Shown here in pieces: positions 22,787 through 34,349 of a stretch of DNA of 64,000 bases. Both the position numbers and the translations under genes were made by a program. The notes below the pieces were generated by a model. The model saw only the letters and a program-made list of their open reading frames with translations. It ran no database searches and was not told the origin of the DNA. The first letter of the stretch is position 1; every line of letters begins with the position of its first letter. The stretch covers positions 20,938,501-21,002,500 of the forward strand of contig JAMJFZ010004061.1 in NCBI GenBank assembly GCA_026225945.1, written 5' to 3'. Origin of the DNA: Cricetomys ansorgei (lineage: Eukaryota; Chordata; Mammalia; Rodentia; Nesomyidae).

Positions 22787-23540
22787 GACCAAAATAATTT
22801 TAGAAAATCTTGAAATATACTACAATTTTTAATCATTAAAAGGTCGCAGGCTAAGTTACACTTTAAAAAGTAATGCCAACATTTCCATAAATTTCAGTAT
22901 TCTTTAAATTTGGCATATACTGAATTTAGCATATACTCACTGAACAGCCAGTGTCTGTCCAGCTATATCTTTGGGAAGTAAGACTAGTCAGGAATTTACA
23001 ACCTATTTAATTATTTTCTTAAACCTTATTTATATGCCATCTGGTAGCAATATACATGTACAGGCTCTAGGACAGATTCAAGGCCATTTGTGGTAAAGTT
23101 CAAAATCATAATAGAGAGATGCTGAATGGTGGTTTAGAGGCTCAAAGAAGATGTCTATGGTTGGATTCAGAAAAATCTTCAACATAAACTAGATGGTGTG
23201 GTTCCAAAAGAAGAGCTTTGGCTTTACAGGCAGAAAATCACGTTAGAGAAATTAAGCAGTCAGCTTGATTTGCTCATTGGGTTCTTGTTGAAGACTGAAG
23301 ACAACGAGAACAATTTAGGGAGGATCCTAACCACAGGGGTCACTGGACAATGATGTCCTTGTAAAACACACGGGCAAACTACCCTCAGATTGACAAAGCT
23401 GGGGGGGAGGGGATTAGAAGTATCAGCTAGGAAGATGAGGACAAATCAGGTATTGATCAGATTGAAAGCCACAGATGGAAGCAGGAGGAGCACAATAAAC
23501 TGTCCCAAGTGAGTAACAAATTCATCCTGAAACAGGCTTG
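22787..23540. other. Unique sequence, no gene seen
   Basis: AT-rich DNA with no recognisable repeat or coding signal. Confidence 0.5.
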
Positions 23541-23767
23541 GGTGGGGCTGCAGAGGTGGTTCAGAGGTGAAGAGCATGTATTGCTCTTGAAGAGGACCAA
23601 GGTTTAGTTCCCAGTACTCATGTTAGGAGGTGCCTAACACAAGGTCCTTACTCAGATCTAGGGATCTGGTGCCCTCTTCTGGCTGCTACAGGCACCTGCA
23701 GTCATATGTGCATGTACAATCACACACACATTTTTTTTTTTATTTCTTATCTTTAAAACAGGTTTTT
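23541..23767 (+). repeat. B2 SINE
   Basis: Head 'gcagaggtggttcagaggtg' and 'ggtttagttcccagtactca', then 'ctggtgccctcttctggctg' and a CA/T-rich tail. Confidence 0.85.
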
Positions 23768-24426
23768 GAAAAACCATCTTCTTAGCATAAAATAGGCTTC
23801 ATGAATATTAGAAGTGGTAGAAGAACCCACCTAAGGATAGCCACACCCATGCTGTCAATGTAGGGTGAGAAATTTTTACGGGAGCCCAAGAAAGACAAAC
23901 TTGCTTAACTACTCAGAGTGCGACAATGAGTGTGATTCACAATCTTAAACTTTTGGCTATGATGTGTAATTGTCAACCTTTGCTGCTTTGGTTCAAGGTA
24001 CATTCAGTAAAATACACTGCTTGCTATCAAAGCTGATGTGGATTAGGGGTTGAGCATGTGCCCTCCCTGTAGGTTATATTAATATATCAGAATCAATAGC
24101 ATGCCATAGCTTTCAGAAGTAGTAATAAAATACCCTAAAATATTCCCAGAATACATCTATAAATTATTTGTTCGCTGTGCTTATGCTAAAAAGGTTGTCA
24201 GTTACAATGCTCTAGAAGATTCTAAAGTTACAAGCTATCCTATTTGTATCTGATAAAGCTCTCACTGTTTTAGGTCAGAGTAGGTTATGCTGTGGGGAAA
24301 AGAATCATTATTTTCCCTAATAAATAAATTACTCACCTATATTTCATCTATCACTCAGGCCAGCCAGTATTGAAAGCTTAAATAATAAATAACAAATAGC
24401 TCTATTCATTCATTAATCATGATGCA

Positions 24427-24427
<1 letters not shown>
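23768..24427. other. Unique AT-rich sequence
   Basis: No repeat recognised. 24,060-24,420 is AT-rich and repeat-free and might be conserved, but motifs are less dense than in the blocks listed separately. Confidence 0.45.
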
Positions 24428-24471
<44 letters not shown>

Positions 24472-24496
24472 TGTCTGTCTGTCTGTCTGTCTGTCT
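24428..24496. repeat. (GT)n-(CTGT)n compound microsatellite
   Basis: A GT run of about 40 bases passes directly into CTGT units, a typical mutational extension. Confidence 0.95.
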
Positions 24497-24725
24497 TGTA
24501 GATGTGTTTCTTTTAGACTCAGGTGGGTCACAGATTGAACAGTAGTCACCTGAAACAGTCAAAATTCACACCTCTAAGATAATTGATATTTTGCCAACTT
24601 AAGGAAAACACCTAGTGCTGAGAGAACTTCCCAGGTGGCAAGATCTGGGAAACTGAGAACTGTGATGGTAACATCCTTGGAAGATTCCGAACCATCTAAT
24701 GGATTTAAGTTAAGATGCACTAAGC

Positions 24726-24952
24726 GGGGAACTGGAGTGATGGCTCAGTGGTTAAGAACACCTGCTGTTATTTCAGAGGACCCGAGTTCAGTTCCCAGCA
24801 CCCACGTGGTAGCTCAACATCCTCCATTATTCCAGTTACAGGGGACCCAAAGTCCTTTTCTGACCTCTTTGGGCAACAAGAATGCTTGAAATGCACTTAC
24901 ATATATTCAAATACAACAATCTTACACATAAAATAAAAATAAGTAAGATTCA
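24726..24952 (+). repeat. B2 SINE, well preserved
   Basis: 'ggagtgatggctcagtggtt' (A box) and 'gagttcagttcccagcaccc' (B box), then the B2 body and an 'aaaataaaaataag' tail carrying AATAAA-like motifs. Confidence 0.9.
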
Positions 24953-25029
24953 CTAAGAATACTGTTTAAAGTTGATTCATTTGTATGGACCTGAAACAGA
25001 TGGTTTAAGTTATGGATGTAGGGAAACAG

Positions 25030-25366
25030 TATGGTGGGTTGAATAAGAAAGGCCCCCATAGACTCATAGATTTGAACACTTGGTCACCAGGGAGTGGCAC
25101 TGTCTAAAAGGATTAGGAGGTATGGCCTTGTTGGATGAAGTGTGGACTTGTTGAAAGTGTGTCCCTAGGGGTGGGCTTTGATGTTTCAGAAGCAAAGCTG
25201 GGCCCAGTGGCTCCTCAGCTGCTTCCTGGGTACCATGCCTGCCTGCATGCCACCATGCATGATAATGGACTAAAGCTCTGAAGCTGTAAGTAAGCCCCAA
25301 TTGTCTTTTCTAAGAGTTGCCACGGTCATGGTGTCTCTTCACAGCAACAGACCACTGACTAAGACA
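25030..25366 (+). mobile_element. MaLR-type solo LTR (family A here)
   Basis: Runs from 'tatggtgggttgaataag' to 'gactaagaca'. It carries 'cttggtcaccagggagtggc' and 'ggtcatggtgtctcttcaca', which are hallmarks of a common rodent MaLR-type LTR. Flanking 5-mers aacag (25,025-25,029) and gacag (25,367-25,371) agree at 4 of 5, as expected for 5-bp ERVL/MaLR duplications. Confidence 0.8.
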
Positions 25367-25559
25367 GACAGATTCTCTTAAAAACTATCTTCTATAAATG
25401 AAAAGACAAAAGAAGAGGGGCTGAGATGGCTCAGTCACCTCACCGCTGTCACCCACCTCCAAAGCACAGCGTTGCCCCTTGTGTCCCTCCTCCCTTCCCT
25501 ACGACCTGTTTGCTCTTACTTCTAGGATCTTCCGTCGGTAATTTTGCCGACTTACTAAT

Positions 25560-25962
25560 CCAGTACAAAATCTGAATATCCATCGATGGTTGAACAGAGG
25601 AATGAAATGTGGGATACAATAAGATGGGATAAATTTTAGCTTTGGAAAGGGAGTTCTTTCATATCCTATAAACATGGATGAGCCTTAGAGACATTAAGCT
25701 AGAAAAAGTTGCTGGAAATCAAATACCGAATTGGCTTATATTTATATGAGGAATTCAGAGTCATCCATATTGTAGAGGCAGGATGTAGAGTGGAGATCCC
25801 CAGGGTTGGCAGGATGACGAAGAGGCATGGTTTAATGGATGCAGCTTTAGGCTGAGATGATGAAACAGTTCTAGAGGGATAGTCACAGCCAGTGGCGATG
25901 GCTGCCCACCATCACGAATATTCTAAATGCCATTAGAGCGTACACTTTAAAATGATTAGCTA
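25560..25962 (+). mobile_element. Ancient L1M 3' end
   Basis: 'aaacatggatgagccttaga' and 'gacattaagctagaaaaag', through 'tatatttatatgaggaattc' to 'gtacactttaaaatgattag', follow the order of mammalian L1M 3' ends (ORF2 end and 3' UTR). Old shared LINE. Confidence 0.8.
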
Positions 25963-25964
25963 GG

Positions 25965-26310
25965 AGGCTGGCAGTAGACTGGGCAGTAAAGCTCCTGCTG
26001 CACAAACATGAAAATCCATGTCTGATCCTCAGAAACTATGCTGGAAAAATATTTAAAAGATGGGCACAGTAGCACACACTTGGAATCCCAGGGCTAGAGA
26101 GGGAAAGACAGGCAAAGCTCTGGGGAACGCTGACTAGCCAGCTTAGAGTATTTTGAAAAACACAAAATGAGTGAGAGAAAGAGCGAGGGAGAGAGACAGA
26201 GAGAGGCAGACAGAGAAAGGGAGATAGAGACGCTGCTCCACACGGACATGCACACAGATGCACCCACATATACATGTGTACACACACACACACACATGTA
26301 TGCACACATG
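25965..26310 (+). repeat. B3 SINE with GA- and CA-rich tail
   Basis: The head (actgggcagtaaagctcctg; 'tgtctgatcctcagaaacta') and middle (agatgggcacagtagcacac) lead into a GAGAGA tract (26,167-26,230) and a CA tract (26,279-26,296). The opposed cysteine- and serine-rich frames here are repeat artefacts. Confidence 0.85.
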
Positions 26311-26315
26311 CACAT

Positions 26316-26337
26316 GGGCAGGGGTGGGGGGAGGGGG
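26316..26337 (+). other. G-quadruplex-capable motif
   Basis: Four runs of at least three G with loops of 1-2 bases just downstream of the CA tail of the B3. Structure is inferred from the pattern. Confidence 0.6.
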
Positions 26338-26989
26338 TGTATAGCCGTGACAGTTCCTGTCACCATGAGTTCTGGTTGATAAAGCCATCAACTTCTACCA
26401 CACAGCCACACATATTGTTGCTACAGGGTTGTTGGGGGTTTTTTTATTTAATATTTAAAGCGGGCAGGAGTAGGTCAATCCTGGATTCTCATTCCTACTA
26501 AAGGCCGGCTAAGATATATATTACATTACATTCTGTCCCTTAAGGGCCACCTGGACCATGTAAACAGCTGGACCCTGCAATGAGCTGCTGTTGGCACTGG
26601 GCCAGAGTGAATGCATTCAGCCTTTCAGACATTCTAAAACAGATGGACGCTCCCCCACTCCCACCCCATTTGTCCCTGCCCTTGCCCACACCTAGGGCAA
26701 GCAAAAGGGTCGGCTGGAGCTCTGGAGACGCCCACATGTTTAAAAGCATATGAGTCTCAAGACCACTTTTCATCACAAATTGCATCTATTTCTACATCAT
26801 TTCTCTCCGGGGTTCAAAAGATCTTTTCGTATCTGAAATGTATGCAAAAAACGTACCTGCTCCCATGATCAAGCTAATTGGGCCCTAGAACGTTAGGTGC
26901 AAAAGTCAAGGTCTACTCACTGCCTGGAGTCTGTTGTTGACTCCCTTTCACCTTGGGACAATCACCTTTCTTTCTTTGGTCTCTTCTTT

Positions 26990-27450
26990 AAGCAACCCTC
27001 ACCAGCAAGCTACAACACAGAGCAGGGCACAGCAGGCTGCCACACATGAGCCTTGTTTAAAGAACAGGGTCAGTTCCTCGCTGTGAACAGATTTTCCTCT
27101 GTGGAAGCAGGTTCATGTTTACCTTTCAAGTAACAGATACAAACTCAGGGTTGCTAACATGTGCCGCACAGCTGCAGCCGTGCCTGGATTTATGTACAAA
27201 TCTGCATATAATTGTCTTGGCTTTTTTTCCCCCCTTGGCTAATTTTTTTTTCCTTTAAATAAAATGGTTTAGTCCAGGGTACATAAAGCCCTAATTCTAA
27301 AGTCATATAATTTTATGGACAAGGGGCGGGGGTTGGATTGCAGGGAGTTCTTTTGTATGGCACCTGAACTCATTAAAATCCTAAATTCCATAATTTTACG
27401 CTACCATGTGCCACAACCGAACAACCTAATTGCTTAGCATCTTTATGAGA
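26990..27450. promoter_or_regulatory. Candidate conserved non-coding block
   Basis: Repeat-free, with 'tgcatataattgtcttggc', 'ccttggctaatttttt', 'gtcatataattttatgg' and 'taattgcttagc' motifs typical of homeodomain-rich enhancers. Inference only. Confidence 0.35.
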
Positions 27451-28350
27451 ACCGCAAATGGGGCAGGAAAACCAGGGAACAGGTGGGAAGGCCACACTGG
27501 GGTTTGAGGCCAAGCCCCATTAGGCCATGGTGACCAGAAGAGAACGGGATGGCATCATGCTGCAGGAGACAAATGCTGCCAGAAGCCAGTGGAAGAGCAA
27601 GGCACGTGTGAAAACTAAGGTTCCTGATGAGATTCCTGAAAGGGAATCTCCGCATGCTCACCACAGCTGTTTGTAAGATTGAGCACTTGAAACTGAGGTA
27701 AGAGTTGGAGACTCTGTTTCCTGCCTATAAGTTAACAGATTCCTGGATACAAAGAAACACTGGAATCCACAATTCAGAACACACACAGACACACACAAAG
27801 TGGTCCCTCATAGCAGAGTCTGGTGATTCAGGAGTCCCAGATAGGAGAATAACCAACAATTATCAGGTTGGCTGATTTTCTGTGCTTTGATTGATCATAT
27901 ATCTTGCTTTCCTCACAAATGACACCTTTAAAGAAGGCATTACAGTTTCGTGATTGTGAGAAGTACAGAAATATTCAGTGAGGAATAAGTTTCTAAAATA
28001 TTTTCACTCCTCAAACTTGACCCATAGAGCCCTAGACATCAGACCTTGTCTGTTAGCCTGTACCACGTGGTACAGTTTCCTCCTTCACTTAGGGTGATCA
28101 GACCTCCAGAGCATCACAGTTCATTCAAGTCTCACACCTGAAAACCGGGGGCTCCAGTATGAGGTCATGAGCTGAAATAAGCACAGGACAGAGGCCAAGT
28201 TGATGAAATTCATAAACCCACCAAAATGAAAGGGGTAGAAGGGTGTCAAAGCACCAAGAGAGCTGGGGAGTGCACACAGCCAGCAGTGAAAACTGAGAGC
28301 TGCTCAGAGCTAGGCAAAAAGTCTTTATCAGAACTAAACATTAACCCTGA

Positions 28351-28421
28351 GCAGAGAGGGCTGGGGGGATGGGGGAGGGAGGGATGGACAGAGGGAGGGA
28401 CGGACAGATGGAGGGACGGAG
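28351..28421 (+). repeat. GGGA/GGAC-rich imperfect array with G-quadruplex potential
   Basis: Runs of GGGG, GGGA and GGACGGAC. The first 25 bases hold at least four G-runs with short loops. Confidence 0.8.
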
Positions 28422-29078
28422 GGCTCTGATCTCACTAATAAAAGTTCTAGAGGCAGGAAAGGCAAAGTAATGCTGGAGAATACAGCTCCCGAGTACTGGT
28501 CCTGACTAAACGGCAGAGGTGACTTTCCAGAAGTCTAAGACCTGGAATTACAAACAAGCGGTTCTTCTCCAAAGGAACTTCTTGCAGACAGTGCCTAGAA
28601 GCACATAAAGGTTTGGTCATTCAGTAGCATCTTCAACATGAACCGCCATGCATTCAGAAAGCTTCTGAGTTTCCTCTCCAAACCCAAGGGGCAAGGTGTT
28701 TCGGCTTAGTCCTCGGCAGCAGCCAGGATCTCACACTAAGAACATGCTGTCTTGCACTGGGAATGTGCTGGAACAAGGTGAAGGCCAGAGGGATGGAGGC
28801 TGTCCCAGGCATAGTCTGGGGGAACAGAGGTGTCTTATTAAGCCCACTAATTAGGGAGTATATCTGATACACACAAGACAACCAGTCCTACATTGTCTCT
28901 GCTAATTACAACACAGGGGCCAAAATATCAAGCAGGAGAATTCTCTTGTTCACCTCTCTCCCATTTCCTGTCTGCCATTTGCTGGAATCCTTTTCAAGGT
29001 CTCTTTCCTCAGTCAGTACTCCTCACTGACCAGCTCATCATTGCACAGGCACGCAGCATCAAACATTGCCCTAATTAG

Positions 29079-29500
29079 TGTTGGCTGTCAACTTGACCCA
29101 ACCTAGAGTCACCTCAAGGGAGTCTCAATTGGTAGATTATCCAGATCAGAATGGCATGTGGGGCACTGTCATTATTTTTGATTCATGTGTAAGAGCCTAG
29201 TCCACTATGGGTAGCACCATCCCTAGGCAGATGGCCCTAGACTGTATAAGAAAGGTAATTGAGTATAAGCCAGAGAGTGGGTCAGCAAGCAGAATCTCTC
29301 CACGGTTTCTCCTGTATTACTTTAGCTGTTTGTGAGCTCCCTGATTAGAAGTGGTACTGCACAGAATAGCAAGCAGAGCTGCCTGTGAGTTCCTGCCCTG
29401 ACTTACCTCAGTGATGGACTGTGACCTGGAAATGCGAGTCAAATAAACCCTTTCATTCCTCGGAGCATTTTATCACAGTGACAGAAATGAAACTAGAACA
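29079..29500 (+). mobile_element. Rodent LTR (family B), sense
   Basis: Starts 'tgttggctgtcaacttgacc' and ends 'gaaactagaaca'. It contains 'atggactgtgacctggaaat' and the AATAAA signal at about 29,443. TG...CA ends are present, but the flanking 5- and 6-mers do not match. Confidence 0.75.
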
Positions 29501-29521
29501 GACATCCTGCATCCATGTGTC

Positions 29522-29612
29522 ATTCAATCCTAGCACAGTTGCTGAGGCAGACAGCATTATTATTCCCATTTAGCAGAAGAGGAAACAGAGGCTTGGCATA
29601 AACATCTGATTA
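29522..29612 (+). repeat. MIR fragment
   Basis: 'attattattcccatttagca' and 'gaggaaacagaggcttgg' are the MIR core. Confidence 0.75.
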
Positions 29613-29837
29613 AAGCCAACTTTGTTGAAGCTGATGTTTTCCATCTGGTCCTGTGCCTTCCTGACTGCCACCTTTGTGTCTGTAGGTCTACTCACTAAAC
29701 CTGTGGCTTTTTCCTCAGCCTGCCTGGTTCGTATTTACCCAGCTGTCGGCTTGTGGCTCCTTTTGCTCTGCAGAAGAGTAACACATATGAAAGCACTTCG
29801 TAAAACAGAACAAAACATGCAAATGTGCAGGTCTTAT

Positions 29838-29917
29838 CTGTGTGCACATATGTGTGTGTGTGCGCGCGTGCGTTGCATGTGCGTGCGCGTTCATGCATGT
29901 ATGTGTGCATGTGTGTT
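29838..29917. repeat. Alternating purine-pyrimidine (TG/CG) tract, Z-DNA-prone
   Basis: TGTGTG, CGCGCG and CATGCATG alternate for about 80 bp with few phase breaks. It yields a Cys/Val-rich frame that is not a gene. Confidence 0.8.
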
Positions 29918-30361
29918 ACAATTATGTCTGCTTCTGTCTGTCCTCTCACTTTTACTTTTTCATGAATTTCACCTCAACTGCAGACTCCCTGGCTTGATGA
30001 AAGCCACCCCCTCTGCCCGCCTTCCCCCCATATATCGACTGTGTGTCTTGAAGCTCCAGCCTTAGCTCCTTTTGAATTCAAAAATGACCCGAGGCCACTT
30101 CTGTGTGAGACCCAGAAGTGATGATACTGCATGCAGACAGAACCTTTACAGAACATCCTCTTCTCCCAGCATCCTGTGGCTCACTCATTTGCCCCATGTC
30201 CTTCCCAGTGACTCCCACTGCCCTTCAGACTGGTCTCTCGTGAATTCTTTTAAGGGTCAAAATATGCTTTCCTATTGTATTTCCCCATCACCAACAAAAG
30301 GTGACCATTGGGTCTAAGGGAAACAGCCGTGTATTAGAGCCTTGACTCTATCCCCAGAATC
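29918..30361. other. Unique sequence, no gene seen
   Basis: No repeat recognised. Overlapping frames on both strands lack family features. Confidence 0.45.
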
Positions 30362-30470
30362 TCACGTGTGTTACTTCATTTAGTCTGTGAGGTATGCAGA
30401 ATTGCAATTTCCATTTAGCAGATGGTAACACCCAGATTCAGTATAAACCCAGGCCACAACACTCTCAGAG
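30362..30470 (+). repeat. MIR fragment
   Basis: 'gtgttacttcatttagtctg', 'tgaggtatgcagaattgcaa' and 'ccatttagcagatggtaaca' correspond to the MIR 'aatcctcacaa...gatgaggaaac' region. Confidence 0.6.
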
Positions 30471-30921
30471 GCCAAACTGAGATCTCAGTCAGATTCTGCG
30501 TGTGTCTCCAAAGCTGGACGCACGTTACCTAATTCACCACATTCCCTAACAGGTGTTGAGCTGCTTCTATGTCTTTTCTGTGAGAGATATGGCTGACACT
30601 TTGAAATCCACCCAGGTGACTCTTGTCATTTCTAACATATCCCAGACTCCAAGCTTAAGGGGACTCCTGGAGGGGAGCCCCACATGCCATCTGGGCATCC
30701 CAGGCCACTCATTTGCCATCTTTTGGCTTGACTTAGTGGCCTTGGAAAGACCTCTTCCCCACTCATGGGCCCTGTCAGATCACAGAATGGGAGGACACTT
30801 CTGTACTCCTCAAAGGCAGACACTGGACACGAGGTAATATTCTAAAGTGAAAGCCTTTTACAAACCTCTCTGAACCTTGGTTTCGTTAGTCATCCTGAGA
30901 ATCAAAAAAACAATGACTATT

Positions 30922-31070
30922 GCCGGGCAGTGGTGGCACAAACCTTTAATCCCAGCACTTAGGAGGCAGAGGCAGTTAGATCTCTGTGAGTTCCAGGCCA
31001 GCCTGGTCTTGAGTTCCAGGACAGCCAGGGTTACAACAGAAAAACCCTGTCTCAAAAAAAAAAAAAAAAA
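30922..31070 (+). repeat. B1 SINE, well preserved, with 7-bp duplication
   Basis: The start 'gccgggcagtggtggcac', the B box 'gagttccaggccagcctggt', the end 'aaaccctgtctc' and an A17 tail are all present. Flanks gactatt at 30,915-30,921 and 31,071-31,077 match exactly. Confidence 0.95.
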
Positions 31071-31179
31071 GACTATTTAGCAATGACACCTATTCATGGG
31101 CTAGGTCAGAGATTTTTAGACCACAGCATACATCAGGGCCACCTAAAGGGTCATATTATTATTATCATCACTATAGTTG

Positions 31180-31330
31180 TTGTTGTTATTAAGTTTTAGG
31201 TTAGCACACAAAGTAGTGTGTTCCGTAATAGCATTTTCCTGTCTTTTATGCTTCAATGTCATCCACCCCCCTCCCCTACTGCCCTCCTTCCCTCCTCCCT
31301 AACCTGCCCTTCACCTAAGTCACAATGGCT
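31180..31330 (-). mobile_element. Possible L1 3' UTR fragment
   Basis: 'aagttttaggttagcaca...', then a C-rich run (ccacccccctcccctactgc), resembles an antisense rodent L1 3' UTR, as at 9,080-9,160. Short and diverged. Confidence 0.4.
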
Positions 31331-32279
31331 ATCACCTGAATTGTTTTGTGGGTTTTTTTTTGTTTTTTTAATTCCAAAAGTTAAATTCCAGTCCTTCTAG
31401 TTTCATACAGCTGGAAGCAGATAACACCCAAGTAAACCTGAAGCCCCTGGGTCAGAGGCCACTGTGGAGAGCCCTGACAGCAGCTCACAAATGGCTCATT
31501 CAAATCAAGAACGCATGAGACTGACGGGAAACACTCATAACAACCACACGCCCTGTAAGGTAGGAGGCTGCAGGGCAAGTCTGGACAGGTAACCGCCCCT
31601 CTCGGACCTTCCAGTCCCACTCAACTGTGGTCATCCTCCTGCCTGCTGAACAGTGAAAATATGAAATGGCTGGGAAGACGAACTGGCCTTCTTAGGCAGA
31701 TGGGAAAACAAAGACCAAAAAATTAAAGAAATAAAAAGAAATGCAGAGAAAGCAAAGCAAGGGGTAGAGGGAAATGATAGATGAAAAACCTCCAATTTCT
31801 CCTGCTTTTCTATTACAGTCAAAAGGACACACACATACACGGGAAAGAATGGGTACGGAAGGCATCTTTCCCAGGTCAGCATTTGTTTCTTCTGATGGTT
31901 CATTTTATAAAACATGACTGTTCTAACCACATTTGTGATAACGGTCCCTGGAATGTAGTGCCCAGAGAGGCCGGCCTCTGGATGAACGCACCTCCTCACA
32001 CCCCTTCTGCTTTCTGTGTTTTCCTTCCTCTCCTGAGTGCTCTTCCCCCAAAGAGGGAGAAACTATTCAACAAGACCAGCTCTTCCTGACTGTGGCTGAG
32101 GTTCTCCCCTGCCCATGCTTTGGGCTCTGTAGGGACAAGGAGACGTGTGGTGACCCAGTGATGCCACCACTTGCAGAAGCGCCATTTGAACTCCAGTGAA
32201 ACACTTTCTCTCGAAGCCTGCGCCTGTCTCCCCATCACCCTGAACCATGGCAGAAATCAGCACCTCACCATTTAAGTGA

Positions 32280-32780
32280 TCATGAAACTTGAGCGAGGAG
32301 CCGGCTCGTTTCCTGGCTCCCTTTATTACAATTCCTTCTCATTTAAAATTTATAATGAATGCAAACAATAATCAGTTTGTAAATACTGTTTTTAGTTCAC
32401 TAGAGCTTTGCCGAGATATTCCTTCTAGGTAACAAGTCTGTGGCTCATTACTCTCTCATTAGCAAGATAGAAATAAAGACACAAACAAAAAAAAAAAAAA
32501 AAAAAAGGAAGTAGGAAAAGAAAAAAAAAAAAAAAAAAACTCTCTCCAAAGATATTGTTGGAGTCTAATTGCCTGCAAGGAATTCTTAATAATGTTTACT
32601 AATGCCTTTTCAGCCCTGCCAATTTTATAATGCTCATTCCAGACTCCAGGTGTGACGTCTGTGGCCCCTGCTGTGATCCTTGCTAGTGAATTTAGACACC
32701 ATAAATCGGGGTTTTAGAGAGTTTTCAACCCCATCGTATATCCCCATAAAGCAATCACATTCACCAAGTTTTAGAAAGCA
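32280..32780. promoter_or_regulatory. Candidate conserved non-coding block, split by A-tracts
   Basis: 'tttaaaatttataatgaatg', 'aaacaataatcagtttgtaa' and 'aattttataatgctcattcc' occur in repeat-free DNA. Two A-rich runs (32,486-32,506 and 32,521-32,539) lie in the middle. Function is inferred from texture. Confidence 0.35.
32486..32539. repeat. Twin poly(A) tracts
   Basis: Two runs of about 19-20 A separated by 'ggaagtaggaaaag'. No SINE body precedes them, so they are not an obvious retroposon tail. Confidence 0.9.
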
Positions 32781-33344
32781 AATTGAAGTGTTGGCTTTTT
32801 TTTTTTTTAATTTATTTTAGAATGTATCTCTGAGTAAGCAAGCCCTGTCTTTTGCCTGGACTGGACAAGACACCTTGCCTTGAGCAAGGTTGAACGTCTT
32901 CATACCAAGAGGCTAAAAGGCATCAGGAGCAGCAGCACCACCACCACCCCTTACTGAAATCCACAACCTCTGGGCCAGACTAAGATCCAGTCTGAAACAC
33001 AGATCTTTTGGAATTGTTCTTGGTATTTGGAAAACCTAAAAATAAAGGAAAACATTTTGTAGCAGTAAAGGATCCACACTAAACATAGCTTCTTAGTCTC
33101 ACTCTTAAAGCAAAAGTGGCCAACAGCTCGTTAGTAGCATAGTGTGGGGGGGCGGGGGGCACCGGAGAAAGCATGTGTCATTTGTTTTCCTTCTAAACAA
33201 TCCACAGTTATTTAGAACTAGGAAACAGTCACCTAGGAAATGACTTACTGGCTACTGTAAAACTCTTCACATGTCAGTAAATAGGGGTAAGGGCTAACTG
33301 ACTCGCTGCAGGTCAGGGTCCAAAGCTTGTCTTTGCTATCACTT

Positions 33345-33582
33345 GTAGCTTTTTATTGTTGTTTTCATTTTTGAAACAAATTCTCATGTCACCCAGGCTG
33401 CCTTTGAATTCAATATACATGTGGAGATGACCTTGAACTGTTGATCCCGTTAACTCCATCTCCACTGGAATGACAGGGGTAGGCAACTGTGCCTGGTATG
33501 CATGCTGGGGACAGAAACTAGAGCTTCATGCATGCCGAGCAAGCAGTCCACCAGCTGAGCACATCTCAGCCTTACTCCTAGT
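33345..33582 (-). repeat. B4 SINE
   Basis: Antisense composite: B1-like part (tcatgtcacccaggctgcct; 'gatgaccttgaactgttgat') followed by an ID-like head (catgcatgccgagcaagcag; 'ccaccagctgagcacatctc'). Confidence 0.8.
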
Positions 33583-34349
33583 CTTCCTAAACCACCTTCC
33601 CAAAGCTTCCTCCTTTGTTTCCTAAACTGGCTGAAATGGATTCCCACACCTGTCACTTTAGCTTCTGTGGTAGTTTTGAGGAACAGCAAACTAGAGGTGA
33701 TTTTATTCCACTTAGTTTATGCCGACAAGCCTCTTTCCCTTAGTTTTGCAGTAAGGAGGAGAGAAAGAGTGGAGCGAACCCAAAACTCTGTCTCCTTCTT
33801 CATTCTAACACTTCAAAGCAAGTTTTTGGAACTGGTTTGTAGAAGTCTACTGTCACTTACTGTGATAAGCCAACACTGCAAACAAGCTCCCTCAACAAGG
33901 TTCATTGTCAAACTTCAGGTGGCAAACACTGACTCTGCAGAGGTGTAGCTGCCTTCAAAGGCTTTCTACATGCTCCCTTCAGGGAGGCCTCTAGCCCTAA
34001 GCTGGTATATAGGACTGATTGATTGCAAGACATTGCCCAAGCCCTTCAACTTCTTGGCCAATTTTATCTTCTAGGGGAAAATTAAAGGTACATCAGCAAC
34101 TTGGGGTGGATTGGGAGATGAGCAAAAAAGAAACTATTCAGAGCTACTGTTCAGGGAGGAACCCCTACTTCCAGGTCCTGGACTGGCCAAGTCATGTCAC
34201 TTCAGTTCAAAGACTTCACACCAAAGCCAGAGAGCTAACAATTAAAGGGCAAATCACTTGTGTGTTGCTCAGACCTCAAAGCCTTCTCGCATCTCTCATG
34301 AATTCCGCACTATTCCATGAGTTCTTCTTGGTTCTGCCTTCAAAAGATT
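33583..34349. other. Unique sequence, no gene seen
   Basis: Frames at 33667-33948 and 34019-34351 have no recognised domain. No repeats recognised. Confidence 0.45.

Larger units (their letters stand above)
26338..29078. other. Unique sequence with a regulatory candidate
   Basis: About 2.7 kb without clear transposons apart from a G-rich tract at 28,351-28,421. No gene recognised. The small minus-strand frames at 26540-26785 and 27443-27664 show no family. Confidence 0.5.
31331..33344. other. Unique sequence with a regulatory candidate and twin A-tracts
   Basis: No gene recognised. Frames at 31631-32263 on both strands overlap in several phases. 32,925-33,005 weakly resembles a MER5-like hAT fragment. 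Confidence 0.45.

Noticed and set aside
26036..26391. Overlapping Cys- and Ser/Leu-rich frames on the minus strand
   Set aside because: Translation of the GA and CA tail of a B3 SINE in three phases.
29622..30065. 147-codon plus-strand frame with a Cys/Val-rich centre
   Set aside because: Centre is a TG/CG alternating tract; the flanks show no family and an opposing frame is also open.
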